DNA from: Desmospora activa DSM 45169
GTDB lineage: Bacteria > Bacillota > Bacilli > Thermoactinomycetales > DSM-45169
NCBI RefSeq assembly: GCF_003046315.1
Contig: NZ_PZZP01000001.1
Span: forward strand, 620,001 to 684,000
Reading direction: 5' to 3'
Length of the DNA stretch: 64,000 bases
Made by a program: the position numbers and the translations under genes. A model generated the notes under the pieces. It was given only the letters and a program-made list of their open reading frames with translations, made no database searches and was not told where the DNA came from. Position 1 is the stretch's first letter; the number at the start of each line of letters is the position of its first letter. Shown here one piece after another: positions 31,341 to 39,901 of this stretch.

Positions 31341-34300
31341 ATGACACAGACACCTTTTATTCATTTGCATGTGCATACGGAATACAGCCTGTTGGATGGA
31401 GCATCCCGTATTCAGGATCTGGTTGACCGGGCGAAGGCGAGTGGTTTTGACGCTTTGGCCATCACGGATCATGGTGCGATGTACGGTGTGATTCCGTTTT
31501 ATCGCGCTTGCCGTAAAGCGGGAATCAAACCCATCATCGGATGTGAGGTGTATCTCACAGCGGGGAGCCGGGAGGAGCGCCCTTCCCGTAAGGAACAGCG
31601 AATCTATCACCTATTGCTGTTGGCGGAGACGAATCAAGGGTACCAAAACTTGATGAAGCTGGTTTCCCGCGCTCACTTGGAAGGATTTCATCATAAACCG
31701 CGTGTGGATAAAGAAATCTTGCGAGAGCATGCACAGGGCATTATCGCCACCAGCGCTTGCCTGGCAGGGGAAATTTCCCAGGCGATTTTGGAAGAAAACA
31801 CAACCAAGGCTCGCCATTTGGCCCAGGAATATCGCGAAATCTTCGGTTCGGACCGCTTTTTTCTAGAATTGCAAGACCACGGACTGCCCGAACAGCAAAA
31901 GGTAAATCGACAGTTGATCCAACTGTCGCAAGAGCTAAAGATTCCGTTGGTAGCGACCAATGATCTTCACTATATCGATCAAGACGACTATGAGATGCAT
32001 GATTGCCTTTTGTGTATTGGCACAAACCGGCGCTTGGAGGAAGAGGATCGGTTACGCTTTCCCAGCCAAGATTTTTATCTGAAGACAGCGGATGAAATGA
32101 AGCGCTTGTTTGCCCATGTACCGGAAGCGGTGGCCAATACCCGTCGGATCGCGGATCGGTGTCAGGTGGAGATTCCGCTGGGACAGCGTCTGCTGCCACG
32201 CTTTCCTGTTCCGGGAAACACTGATGCCGCCTCCTATTTGCGAGAGCGGTGCCTGGAAGGGGCCAAACAGCGATATAGAAACCTTTCGTCGGAAGTGATG
32301 CAACGACTGGATCACGAACTGGCGGTGATCGGTCAGATGGGGTTTGAGGATTATTTTTTGATTGTGTGGGACTTTATCCGGTTTGCACGACAACAGGGCA
32401 TTGCGGTGGGACCGGGCAGGGGATCTGCCGCCGGCAGCTTAGTCGCTTATGTATTATTGATTACCGATGTGGACCCCATCCGCTATGGGCTGTTGTTTGA
32501 ACGTTTTCTCAACCCCGAGCGGATCAATATGCCGGATATCGATATCGATTTTAATTATGAACGACGGGATGAAGTGATTGAATACGTTACCCGCAAATAT
32601 GGAGACCAGCGCGTCGCCCAGATTATCACTTTTGGTACAATGGCGCCGCGGGCAGCTGTGCGTGATGTTGGTCGGGTAATGGGACTTCCCTATGGAGACG
32701 TGGATCAAACGGCCAAACGGATTCCGGCTGGGCCGGGAGTCACTCTGGAGCAAGTGTGGAAACCGGGATCAGATTTGGATCAGTGGATCCGTGAACATCC
32801 GCGAGTGGAACGGATGATGGAAACGGTGCGGAAAGTGGAGGGGTTTCCCCGCCACGCATCGACACACGCCGCCGGGGTGGTGATCGCCCCAGGGGATTTG
32901 ACTGATCATGTGCCGCTGGAACAGGGGGCTGATGGGATCTCTCTCACCCAGTATCCGATGGATGCGTTAGAAGCGATCGGGTTGTTAAAGGCGGATTTCC
33001 TTGGGTTGCGCAATTTAACCGTGATTGAACGAACCTTGGACGATATACGCCAGCGGGAAGGCGTAAAGATCGATTTTCAGCAAATGGAGATGGATGATCT
33101 CGCTACTTACCACTTATTGTCCAAAGGGGAGACAGCGGGTGTCTTTCAGATGGAATCGGCGGGAATGCGTAAAGTGCTGCGGGAACTGCGACCCAACACT
33201 TTTGAGGATGTGATTGCGGTGTTGGCACTGTATCGTCCCGGTCCGATGGAACAGATCCCCCGTTTTATTCGCGCTAAACATGGACAGGAGTCGATCCAAT
33301 ATCCCCATCCCGATCTGGAACCGATTCTGCGGGATACTTACGGCATCATCGTCTACCAGGAACAGATCATGCAGATCGCAGCTCGCATGGCCGGTTTCTC
33401 GTTGGGACAAGCCGATTTGCTACGACGGGCGGTCTCCAAAAAACAGCGCGATCTCCTTGATAAACAGCGGGAGGCGTTTGTGAAAGGTAGTTTGGCTCAA
33501 GGTTATGATGAAGCGACAGGTCGGGCCGTGTATGATTTGATCGTTCGCTTCGCCAATTACGGCTTTAACCGCAGTCACTCCGCCGCTTATGCCGTTTTGG
33601 CTTACCAGACGGCGTATCTCAAAGCCAACTATCCCCTGTACTTTTTGGCTGCGTTGTTGACGACGGTGATGGGCAGCCACACTAAGATGGCGGAGTATAT
33701 TGAAGACGGCCGCCGGTTGGGCATTACGGTTGATCTACCTGACATCAACAGCAGTGAACGGAGCTTCTCCGTCCAGGACGGTAAAATTCGCGTCGGTCTG
33801 GCAGCGGTTAAAAACGTAGGCACACACGCCATTTCATCGATTGTGGAGGAAAGGCGAAAACAGGGACCCTTTCGTGATCTCTTCGATTTTTGCCGTCGGG
33901 TCGATCTGCGCGTATGCAACCGGCGTGTGATTGAGTCCCTGATTCAATGCGGGGCAATGGATGGTCTGAAAGAGCATCGCGCCAAGCAGCTGGCGATGTT
34001 GGATGAGGCGATTGAAGCAGGAGGTGGCTTCCAACGGCGTCAATCCACCGATCAACTGCGTCTGTTTGCTGATGAGACGGAGCAAGTGGGAACACGCTTT
34101 AACTATGATCGAGTAAAACCGTTTCAAGTGCGGGAAAAATTAGAGATGGAGCGGGAACTGCTGGGGTTATATCTCTCCGGCCATCCCTTGGATGAATACA
34201 GCGAAGCGGTAAAAGGCCACGCCACCCATCCGTTGGGGAAGTTAAAGGAAGTGCGTGATGGTGAGCGGGTGGCGGTTTGTGGTGTGGTAGCGGATGTGAA

Positions 34301-34814
34301 GCCGATTACCACAAAAAAAGGGGATGCGATGGCGTTTGCGACGGTGGAAGACTACAGTTCACAAGCAGAAGTGGTGGTATTTCCACGGGTGTTTAGCCAA
34401 TATCGTTCCCTGCTTCAAATTGACCGGCCGTTAAAAGTATCGGGCAAAGTCAATCAACACGAAGAAGGAGTTAAAATATTGGCGGATACCGTGGAAGATT
34501 TAGAGCGTTTCGCACGGGGGGAAGTCCAAGTTAAGACGCAATCCTCTCCACAACGGGCTCGTTCCTGGGCTGTCTATATCAAAGTGGACCCTGAACGGGA
34601 ATCCACTGCTGTTTTAGACCAGTTAAAGCGTTTGTTGCAAAAATACAAAGGGACGACCCCGGTTCGCCTTTTCTATGAAAACAACCGACAGCTTTTAGAG
34701 CTTCCCGTGGAGAAATACGGGGTGCGTCCGTCGGAAGAATTGAAGCAGAAGGTAGAGGATATACTGGGGAACGCAACCTTTCGTATCAAAGAGACTGGCG
34801 GTCGCACCCGCTGA
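31341..34814 (+). CDS. dnaE: DNA polymerase III subunit alpha (DnaE type)
   Basis: A 1157-aa C-family replicative polymerase. In Gram-positives DnaE extends RNA primers before handing over to PolC. The N-terminal PHP domain starts FIHLHVHTEYSLLDG (residues 6-20). The polymerase core has GPGRGSAAGSLVAYVL and PDIDIDFNYERRDEVIEYV with the catalytic Asp pair; finger and tandem helix-hairpin-helix regions follow. The OB domain is near residue 970-1050 (VAVCGVVADVKPITTKKGDAMAF). Length is close to B. subtilis DnaE. The start is uncertain: ATG 31341 fits homology, ATG 31323 is an alternative with AAAGGGGG further upstream. Confidence 0.95.
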   Translation: MTQTPFIHLHVHTEYSLLDGASRIQDLVDRAKASGFDALAITDHGAMYGVIPFYRACRKAGIKPIIGCEVYLTAGSREERPSRKEQRIYHLLLLAETNQGYQNLMKLVSRAHLEGFHHKPRVDKEILREHAQGIIATSACLAGEISQAILEENTTKARHLAQEYREIFGSDRFFLELQDHGLPEQQKVNRQLIQLSQELKIPLVATNDLHYIDQDDYEMHDCLLCIGTNRRLEEEDRLRFPSQDFYLKTADEMKRLFAHVPEAVANTRRIADRCQVEIPLGQRLLPRFPVPGNTDAASYLRERCLEGAKQRYRNLSSEVMQRLDHELAVIGQMGFEDYFLIVWDFIRFARQQGIAVGPGRGSAAGSLVAYVLLITDVDPIRYGLLFERFLNPERINMPDIDIDFNYERRDEVIEYVTRKYGDQRVAQIITFGTMAPRAAVRDVGRVMGLPYGDVDQTAKRIPAGPGVTLEQVWKPGSDLDQWIREHPRVERMMETVRKVEGFPRHASTHAAGVVIAPGDLTDHVPLEQGADGISLTQYPMDALEAIGLLKADFLGLRNLTVIERTLDDIRQREGVKIDFQQMEMDDLATYHLLSKGETAGVFQMESAGMRKVLRELRPNTFEDVIAVLALYRPGPMEQIPRFIRAKHGQESIQYPHPDLEPILRDTYGIIVYQEQIMQIAARMAGFSLGQADLLRRAVSKKQRDLLDKQREAFVKGSLAQGYDEATGRAVYDLIVRFANYGFNRSHSAAYAVLAYQTAYLKANYPLYFLAALLTTVMGSHTKMAEYIEDGRRLGITVDLPDINSSERSFSVQDGKIRVGLAAVKNVGTHAISSIVEERRKQGPFRDLFDFCRRVDLRVCNRRVIESLIQCGAMDGLKEHRAKQLAMLDEAIEAGGGFQRRQSTDQLRLFADETEQVGTRFNYDRVKPFQVREKLEMERELLGLYLSGHPLDEYSEAVKGHATHPLGKLKEVRDGERVAVCGVVADVKPITTKKGDAMAFATVEDYSSQAEVVVFPRVFSQYRSLLQIDRPLKVSGKVNQHEEGVKILADTVEDLERFARGEVQVKTQSSPQRARSWAVYIKVDPERESTAVLDQLKRLLQKYKGTTPVRLFYENNRQLLELPVEKYGVRPSEELKQKVEDILGNATFRIKETGGRTR

Positions 34815-34880
34815 TCACGCGACACATACGATAAAGCATTGCATGATACGTGAAGAATTCTGATTGAAGAAGGTGGGCTC

Positions 34881-35426
34881 ATGTTTTACCGCCATGTGCT
34901 AGACTTGCTGCAAAAACGAGGGGTTTCACTGGATGAGATCGCCGATATCGTCTATACACTGCAACGACCGTATAATGATGAGTTAAAGAAAGCCCACTGC
35001 TTGGAAAGTGTAGAGCATGTCTTGCAAAAGCGAGAAGTACAGCATGCCATCATTACTGGTGTTGCCCTGGACACCTTGGCGGAAGGGAAACAGCTGCCTT
35101 CACCACTGCAGCGGATGATGGAAGTGGATGAACCCTTGTACGGCTTGGATGAGATTATGGCGTTAAGCGTTGTCAACATCTATGGAACCATCGGTTTAAC
35201 CAGCTTTGGATATCTGGATAAAACCAAATTCGGCGTCATTAGCCGTCTCAATCACAAGGATGGCCACATCCACGTCTTTCTGGACGATTTGGTGGCCGGT
35301 GTCGCTGCAGCGGCATCGGCACGCATTGCCCATGAAAATCCGGATATGGAACGATATCGAGCGGATATTGCGCTGCATGAAGGGGAAAATAGCGAGAAGG
35401 GTGTTTCTGATCAATCGCATACATGA
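34881..35426 (+). CDS. YutG-like phosphatidylglycerophosphatase A-related protein
   Basis: A 181-aa protein of the PgpA/YutG family. The first part (LDLLQKRGVSLDEIADIVYTLQ) is an alpha-helical N-terminal extension typical of the Firmicute branch. The PgpA-like core includes LDEIMALSVVNIYGTIGLTSFGYLDK and FLDDLVAGVAAAASARI with the DD pair expected at the active site. Some Firmicute members are soluble and their phosphatase activity is unproven. AAGGTGG precedes the ATG. It lies 66 bases after dnaE and could share its transcript. Confidence 0.78.
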   Translation: MFYRHVLDLLQKRGVSLDEIADIVYTLQRPYNDELKKAHCLESVEHVLQKREVQHAIITGVALDTLAEGKQLPSPLQRMMEVDEPLYGLDEIMALSVVNIYGTIGLTSFGYLDKTKFGVISRLNHKDGHIHVFLDDLVAGVAAAASARIAHENPDMERYRADIALHEGENSEKGVSDQSHT

Positions 35427-35496
35427 GAGTTGATAAAAAGGAAAACAAGCGATTCAACCACAGAGTTGGATTGCTTGTTTTGTGTGTGAATGGATA

Positions 35497-35910
35497 TTAA
35501 TCTTTTTTCCCATGAAGGTCTTCGCTGTTTTTCCGCGGCCGGGAAACCCGGTACAAGGTTTTTCTCTCCTGAATCCCCCACTCAACAACATTGCGAAAGG
35601 TGGATACATCTTTGCTAGTGAGGGGAACATGATCCCAATGTAATGTTTCTTGTTGCAAAAACTCACGCAAATTAGATTCAAAATGGCCTTCTTCCCTTGG
35701 ATCGGAGGAAAAGAGCGTGCGACCGAGGAGAAAATCGGTGGTTACTCCATATAGATCGGCCAATTTTCGCAATGTCTCCAAGGAAGGTTCCCTGTCGTCC
35801 CGCTCATACATCCCGACGGCACTCTTACTAATTTCCAGGTGGTTGGCGACATCTTCCTGGCGCATGTTCCGGCGTATACGCAAGGTGCGCAGACGTTTTC
35901 CCAAAGACAT
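35497..35910 (-). CDS. XRE-family transcriptional regulator
   Basis: A 137-aa protein with an N-terminal XRE/Cro helix-turn-helix (LGKRLRTLRIRRNMRQEDVANHLEISKSAVGMYERDDREPSLETL, residues 3-46) and a C-terminal part without a recognised domain (about 75-137) that may bind ligand or dimerise. Start at 35910 has AAGGGGG upstream and gives the usual position of the HTH. It is divergent from a second XRE gene, with three CACN5GTG-type palindromes in between, and is likely to repress itself and its neighbour. Confidence 0.88.
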   Translation of the reverse strand: MSLGKRLRTLRIRRNMRQEDVANHLEISKSAVGMYERDDREPSLETLRKLADLYGVTTDFLLGRTLFSSDPREEGHFESNLREFLQQETLHWDHVPLTSKDVSTFRNVVEWGIQERKTLYRVSRPRKNSEDLHGKKD

Positions 35911-35945
35911 GGTGAAGTGCCCCCTTTCATCTCTCATCCATTTTA

Positions 35946-36035
35946 ACACATATCGTGTGAAGTAGACAGAATTTGTACCTCAAGTGTTTCAAATACACTT
36001 ATTGTAATTTATAATAATTAGTAGCACTTCATGTG
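35946..36035. promoter_or_regulatory. Divergent operator with three CAC-N5-GTG palindromes
   Basis: Three related inverted repeats lie between the two XRE genes: CACATATCGTGTG (35947-35959), AAGTGTTTCAAATACACTT (35982-36000) and CACTTCATGTG (36025-36035). A TATAAT at 36010-36015 with TTTCAA at 35987-35992 (17-bp spacing) forms a candidate promoter for the plus-strand gene; the middle palindrome overlaps its -35. This is the expected layout for XRE autoregulation. Confidence 0.55.
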
Positions 36036-36060
36036 TTGGGTGGTGCGTATGAGGGATATA

Positions 36061-36306
36061 ATGGCGAAAAAGTTGGTATGTTTACGTGGAGTAAGGCCCC
36101 GAACCGAAGTGGCAAGCAAATTACACATCAGCGTCAGTGCACTGCAGATGTATGAAAACGGCCGTCGTGTACCGCGGGATGATATTAAGCTGAAGTTGGC
36201 GCAATTTTATGGAGTCTCAGTTGAGTATTTGTTTTTTCAGCAGGAGGATGAGGAACATCAAACAGGAAAAATAGAGAATGAAGGTGACAAGAATTTTGAA
36301 GGTTAA
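36061..36306 (+). CDS. Small XRE-family HTH protein
   Basis: An 81-aa protein that is almost only a helix-turn-helix: RTEVASKLHISVSALQMYENGRRVPRDDIKLKLAQFYGVSVEYLFF. The pattern matches short XRE repressors and antitoxin-like regulators, with a charged C-terminal tail. ATG 36061 is chosen because MAKKLVCLRG aligns with the usual family start and GAGGG lies 5 bases upstream; ATG 36049 is possible. It is divergent from a second XRE gene. No toxin gene is evident next to it. Confidence 0.8.
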   Translation: MAKKLVCLRGVRPRTEVASKLHISVSALQMYENGRRVPRDDIKLKLAQFYGVSVEYLFFQQEDEEHQTGKIENEGDKNFEG

Positions 36307-36307
36307 G

Positions 36308-36442
36308 GTGGGAGAATGGTTGCGATTGCCCTGGTGGGATCGTTGGGTCTTATTATTGCGAAAGCGGGCGTCTAATCGGGATTTTCCACAACAAAAAAAG
36401 GGAGAATCAGGATCAACAATTAATCCGATAGAAAAACCTTGA
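36308..36442 (+). CDS. Possible 44-aa protein before the SAM riboswitch
   Basis: An open frame starts at GTG 36308 (two bases after the XRE stop), with GAAGG five bases upstream, and ends at the TGA at 36440. It codes MGEWLRLPWWDRWVLLLRKR, then a polar tail ending PIEKP. The front is an amphipathic Trp/Leu/Arg-rich segment. A longer version from GTG 36284 overlaps the XRE gene. The stop codon overlaps the -35 box of the promoter for the cys operon. No family is recognised. Confidence 0.35.
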   Translation: MGEWLRLPWWDRWVLLLRKRASNRDFPQQKKGESGSTINPIEKP

Positions 36443-36467
36443 CTTCTTTGCGTGAACTCAATAATAT
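36439..36467 (+). promoter_or_regulatory. Promoter of the SAM-riboswitch/cys operon
   Basis: TTGACT (36439-36444) and TAATAT (36462-36467) are spaced by 17 bp. Transcription would start about 36474, just before the riboswitch P1 helix at 36478. Confidence 0.7.
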
Positions 36468-36477
36468 GGAACTAAAT

Positions 36478-36640
36478 CTTATCCAGAGGGGTGGAGGGAT
36501 TCGGCCCGATGAAACCCGGCAACCTGCGATTTGAAGCAAGGTGCTAATTCCGACAAAATGGTTTCCATTTTGGAAGATAAGATGCGGGTCGATCTTGTAT
36601 ACCCCCCAGTCTCTCCAAAATGGACGAGGCTATTTTTTTC
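36478..36640 (+). ncRNA. SAM-I (S-box) riboswitch with terminator
   Basis: The aptamer is recognisable: P1 CTTATC (36478-36483) pairs with GATAAG (36576-36581), and between them lie AGAGGGGTGGAGGGA, the conserved CCCGATGAAACCCGGCAACC segment and AAGGTGCTAATTCC. The expression platform is a terminator at 36608-36640: AGTCTCTCC pairs with GGACGAGGCT with one bulge, followed by seven T. High S-adenosylmethionine should favour the terminator and switch off the sulfate assimilation operon downstream. Confidence 0.95.
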
Positions 36641-36666
36641 ATTATTTTCACAGGGAGGGGATTGGG

Positions 36667-36816
36667 GTGGGAGAAAAAGATAGCGTCGATTTTAAAGTGG
36701 TTTCCAACCATATTGAAAAGATGTTGGAGACGATGAAGTATGGATCGATCACATTGGTTGTTCAGGACGGTAAGGTGATTCAGTTGGAGAAAAACGAAAA
36801 GGTTCGCATTCGCTGA
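36667..36816 (+). CDS. yezD: YezD-like small protein (DUF2292)
   Basis: A 49-aa protein matching the YezD/DUF2292 family, small proteins that recur in S-box and sulfur-related operons of Firmicutes. The MKYGSITLVVQDGKVIQLEKNEKVR block is the family hallmark. GTG 36667 has a good GGGAGGGG ribosome site and lies directly after the riboswitch terminator. Its function is unknown. A strong hairpin follows before cysH. Confidence 0.82.
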   Translation: MGEKDSVDFKVVSNHIEKMLETMKYGSITLVVQDGKVIQLEKNEKVRIR

Positions 36817-36847
36817 AAAAACAAATCGCTGACCAGACAAACTGGAG

Positions 36848-36886
36848 GCGGTCGGTACCATCAATAGGGGCCGACCGTCTTTTTTG
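36848..36886 (+). terminator. Hairpin/attenuator between yezD and cysH
   Basis: CGGTCGG (36849-36855) pairs with CCGACCG (36871-36877) around a 15-base loop, followed by TCTTTTTT. It would partly terminate after yezD and set a lower level for the downstream cys genes. Confidence 0.75.
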
Positions 36887-36908
36887 ATGCTTGAAAGGAG
36901 GGAGAAGG

Positions 36909-37622
36909 ATGGAATCCAGATTAACCTACGACAATTGGGATGAAGGTAAAAAGCCGTCGTTCTCCATTAATCAGGATGATCGGGGAGCGAAAGCGGTCCT
37001 TTCCTGGGCGGTGCAAACGTATGGAGACGATTTGGTATACGCTTGTAGCTTTGGAGCGGAGAGTGCCGTCCTGATCGAGTTAATCTCAGAAGTAAAGCCG
37101 GATGCCCGTTTGGTATTTTTGGATACCGGCCTACATTTTCCTGAGACATATGATCTGATCCAGCGGGTGGAGGAACGTTATCCTCGCTTGGTGGTAGAGC
37201 GGGTGAAACCGGATCTGACGGTGGAGGAACAAGCGAAGCAATACGGTGATGCGCTGTGGAAGCGAGAGGCGGATCAATGTTGTCGCATGCGCAAAGTGAT
37301 TCCGCTGGAACGGGCGCTAAAGGGTGTGCCTGCTTGGATATCGGGATTGCGTCGTGAGCAGTCTCCCACCCGACGCTTTACGGCGTTTCTCAATCACGAT
37401 AAACGTTTTCAATCGATCAAAGTATGTCCGTTGATCCACTGGACGTGGGATGAGGTCTGGGCCTTTATCCGCGAGCGGGATCTGCCTTACAATCCCCTTC
37501 ATGATCAAGGATATCCCAGTATTGGCTGCGTGCCGTGCACAAAAGCGGTAAAAGACGGAGAAGATCTCCGTTCCGGACGGTGGACCGGCAAGGAGAAGAC
37601 CGAGTGCGGATTGCACTCCTAA
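36909..37622 (+). CDS. cysH: Phosphoadenylyl/adenylyl-sulfate reductase
   Basis: A 237-aa thioredoxin-dependent reductase that makes sulfite from (P)APS. The substrate loop is seen at YACSFGAESAVLIEL, followed by FLDTGLHFPETY and GLRREQSPTR. The [4Fe-4S] ligands are present as CCRMRK near residue 124 and CVPC near residue 208, and the C-terminal redox motif ECGLH ends the protein. The CC/CxxC cluster marks the APS-reducing or dual-specificity branch, as in B. subtilis CysH. ATG 36909 follows AAAGGAGGG; a TTG-started extension at 36891 is within the ribosome site. First of five core assimilation genes. Confidence 0.95.
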   Translation: MESRLTYDNWDEGKKPSFSINQDDRGAKAVLSWAVQTYGDDLVYACSFGAESAVLIELISEVKPDARLVFLDTGLHFPETYDLIQRVEERYPRLVVERVKPDLTVEEQAKQYGDALWKREADQCCRMRKVIPLERALKGVPAWISGLRREQSPTRRFTAFLNHDKRFQSIKVCPLIHWTWDEVWAFIRERDLPYNPLHDQGYPSIGCVPCTKAVKDGEDLRSGRWTGKEKTECGLHS

Positions 37623-37637
37623 GGTGAGGAGACGTTC

Positions 37638-38714
37638 ATGTCATTTGTAGTTGCGATTGCAGTCGCTTGTTTTTTCGCTATGAATATCGGTGCTAGCGGA
37701 GCTGCGGCGTCCATGGGGGTAGCCTATGGTTCTGGTGCTGTTTCACGGCGCCGGGTGGCTCTGTTGCTCTGTGGGGTGGGCGTGATTCTCGGTGCGACCA
37801 TCGGCGGCGGCGAAGTGGTAAAAACAGTGGGGGAAGGGATTGTTCCTTCCAATCTGTTGTCGGTGGAAGTGGCTGTCATTATATTAGCTTCCGCTTGCCT
37901 CTCCCTGTTTATTGCCAATCTCATCGGAATTCCGCTGTCTACCAGTGAAGTGACGGTGGGGGCAGTCGTGGGTGTGGGTATTGCCTTTCAGGCATTGTAT
38001 CTATCCAGTTTGACGGTGATTGTCGCTTTTTGGCTCCTAACGCCGGTGACCGCGTTTATCCTCGCCTTTGTCGCTGGAAAGGGAATCCAACGATTGGAGC
38101 GGGCTTACCCTGCACTGTTGGGAGCGAGCTGGAAACGATGGTTGACCTTGTTGGTGGTAGTTACCGGCTTCTTGGAGGCTTTCTCTGCCGGGATGAACAA
38201 CGTTGCTAACGCCATCGGACCCTTGGTGGGGGCACAGCTCCTTTCCGTCGATCAAGGCATCTGGATCGGAGGATTGTTTGTCGCCTTAGGTGCGCTTCTC
38301 TTGGGAGGAAAAGTGTTAGAAACCAACGGTAAGCGCATTACCCGCTTTTCGTTGCTGGAGGGGAGCGCCATCTCAGGAACCGGCGCCGCTTTGGTGATTA
38401 CCGCTTCCCTGTGGGGGATTCCCGTACCGCTTACCCAGGTAACCACTTCAGCCATTATCGGCATTGGAACGGCGCAAAAAGGACTTTCCCTGTGGCAAAA
38501 AGGGGTGATTGTTCAGATGGCGCAAGTGTGGGTGGTGTCGCCGGTCTTTTCGTTGGCGATTGCATATGGGTTGGTGCAAGCCTTGATCCATGGAGACGGT
38601 TGGTCTGTCGTGGCGGTCAGCAGCGTTTTTTTAGCCACAGTGGGTTCGGTTAGCCTGTTGCGCTCCGTCCGCCAGGATAAACAATCAGTTCATGAGCATG
38701 GTGGAGGAATTTGA
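37638..38714 (+). CDS. cysP: Sulfate permease CysP (PiT/inorganic phosphate transporter family)
   Basis: A 358-aa membrane protein with about ten hydrophobic segments, homologous to PiT phosphate transporters. In this operon position it is expected to import sulfate as B. subtilis CysP does. The duplicated PiT signature is visible in each half: MNIGASGAAASMG near residue 15 and AGMNNVANAIGP near residue 185. GGTGAGGAG precedes the ATG. It starts 15 bases after cysH. The PiT family does include true phosphate carriers, so specificity comes from context. Confidence 0.9.
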   Translation: MSFVVAIAVACFFAMNIGASGAAASMGVAYGSGAVSRRRVALLLCGVGVILGATIGGGEVVKTVGEGIVPSNLLSVEVAVIILASACLSLFIANLIGIPLSTSEVTVGAVVGVGIAFQALYLSSLTVIVAFWLLTPVTAFILAFVAGKGIQRLERAYPALLGASWKRWLTLLVVVTGFLEAFSAGMNNVANAIGPLVGAQLLSVDQGIWIGGLFVALGALLLGGKVLETNGKRITRFSLLEGSAISGTGAALVITASLWGIPVPLTQVTTSAIIGIGTAQKGLSLWQKGVIVQMAQVWVVSPVFSLAIAYGLVQALIHGDGWSVVAVSSVFLATVGSVSLLRSVRQDKQSVHEHGGGI

Positions 38715-38735
38715 TAGAGAGAGGAAGGAAGTCGG

Positions 38736-39887
38736 ATGAGTATCAGCGTGCCTCATGGTGGAGAGTTGATTAACCGTTTTAATCCGGATTATCCGGTGGA
38801 GGAACGGTGGAAAGAAGTTGAATTGGACGCGGTCGCCCTCAGCGACTTGGAGCTGATCGGGATCGGTGGTTATAGTCCGCTGACGGGATTTATGGGGGAG
38901 AAAGATTATCGCTCCGTGGTGGAAGGGATGCGTTTATCTTCGGGGTTACCCTGGAGTTTGCCGATCACATTGCCTGTTTCCCAGGAAAAAGCGGAGGAGT
39001 TGACCATCGGTGAAGCGGTAAAGCTGGTCCATGGCGGTGTGGTTTACGGTGTTTTGCAAGTTGAGGAGATTTATGTCCCCGATAAAGAGGTGGAAGCGGA
39101 AGCAGTTTATCGTACTGGGGACCGAGCCCATCCCGGTGTGGAGCGCTTGTGGAAACGGGGGGAGGGTTATGTGGGCGGACCGATTCAATTGCTGAATCGA
39201 ACGCAACCTCGGTTTGCCGATTATCATCTTGATCCCGCTCAGACACGGGAAGCTTTCCAGAAACGGGGTTGGAAGACGATTGTTGGTTTTCAGACGCGGA
39301 ACCCGGTTCATCGCGCCCATGAATATATCCAAAAGACAGCGCTGGAAACCGTCGATGGACTTTTTCTCAATCCGCTGGTGGGCGAAACCAAGGCGGATGA
39401 TGTCCCCGCCGATGTACGCATGGAAAGCTACCATGTGCTGCTGGATGGATACTATCCCGCCGATCGCGTTTTTTTGGCGGTATTTCCGGCGGCGATGCGC
39501 TATGCCGGTCCACGGGAAGCGATTTTTCACGCCTTGGTACGTAAAAATTTCGGCTGCACCCACTTTATCGTCGGTCGTGACCATGCCGGTGTAGGCGATT
39601 ATTACGGCACCTATGACGCTCAACATATCTTTTCCCACTTTGAGCCGGGAGAACTGGGGATTACACCGCTATTCTTTGAACACAGCTTTTATTGTGAACG
39701 GTGCGGCAATATGGCGACGGCGAAAACCTGCCCCTGCCCGCAAGAACATCATGTGTTCCTCTCCGGAACCAAAGTGAGGGAGATGCTGCGCAAAGGGGAG
39801 CGTCCACCGGCTACCTTTACCCGTCCGGAAGTGGCGGATGTTCTGATTCGCGGATTGAGTAAAAAAGAACCGGTCACTACGGGGTAA
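38736..39887 (+). CDS. sat: Sulfate adenylyltransferase
   Basis: A 383-aa ATP sulfurylase that activates sulfate to adenosine-5'-phosphosulfate. Expected motifs are present: [18 protein letters not shown] near residue 187 (HxxH-type nucleotide site), [33 protein letters not shown] near 280 and [15 protein letters not shown]. Four Cys with His near residues 318-330 ([16 protein letters not shown]) form a probable zinc site usual in this branch. Length is typical. It has good spacing from cysP and is followed 14 bases later by cysC. Confidence 0.96.
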   Translation: MSISVPHGGELINRFNPDYPVEERWKEVELDAVALSDLELIGIGGYSPLTGFMGEKDYRSVVEGMRLSSGLPWSLPITLPVSQEKAEELTIGEAVKLVHGGVVYGVLQVEEIYVPDKEVEAEAVYRTGDRAHPGVERLWKRGEGYVGGPIQLLNRTQPRFADYHLDPAQTREAFQKRGWKTIVGFQTRNPVHRAHEYIQKTALETVDGLFLNPLVGETKADDVPADVRMESYHVLLDGYYPADRVFLAVFPAAMRYAGPREAIFHALVRKNFGCTHFIVGRDHAGVGDYYGTYDAQHIFSHFEPGELGITPLFFEHSFYCERCGNMATAKTCPCPQEHHVFLSGTKVREMLRKGERPPATFTRPEVADVLIRGLSKKEPVTTG

Positions 39888-39901
39888 CGGAGGAATTGAC
39901 C

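Noticed and set aside
31125-31610. 161-codon minus-strand frame across the dnaE 5' end
   Set aside because: Overlaps the dnaE promoter and PHP domain; Cys/Arg-rich shadow composition.
36316-36375. 19-codon hydrophobic frame MVAIALVGSLGL
   Set aside because: The overlapping 44-codon frame has the better ribosome site; 19 codons alone is too little evidence.
38946-39638. 230-codon minus-strand frame inside sat
   Set aside because: Antisense to a clear sulfate adenylyltransferase with full motifs.
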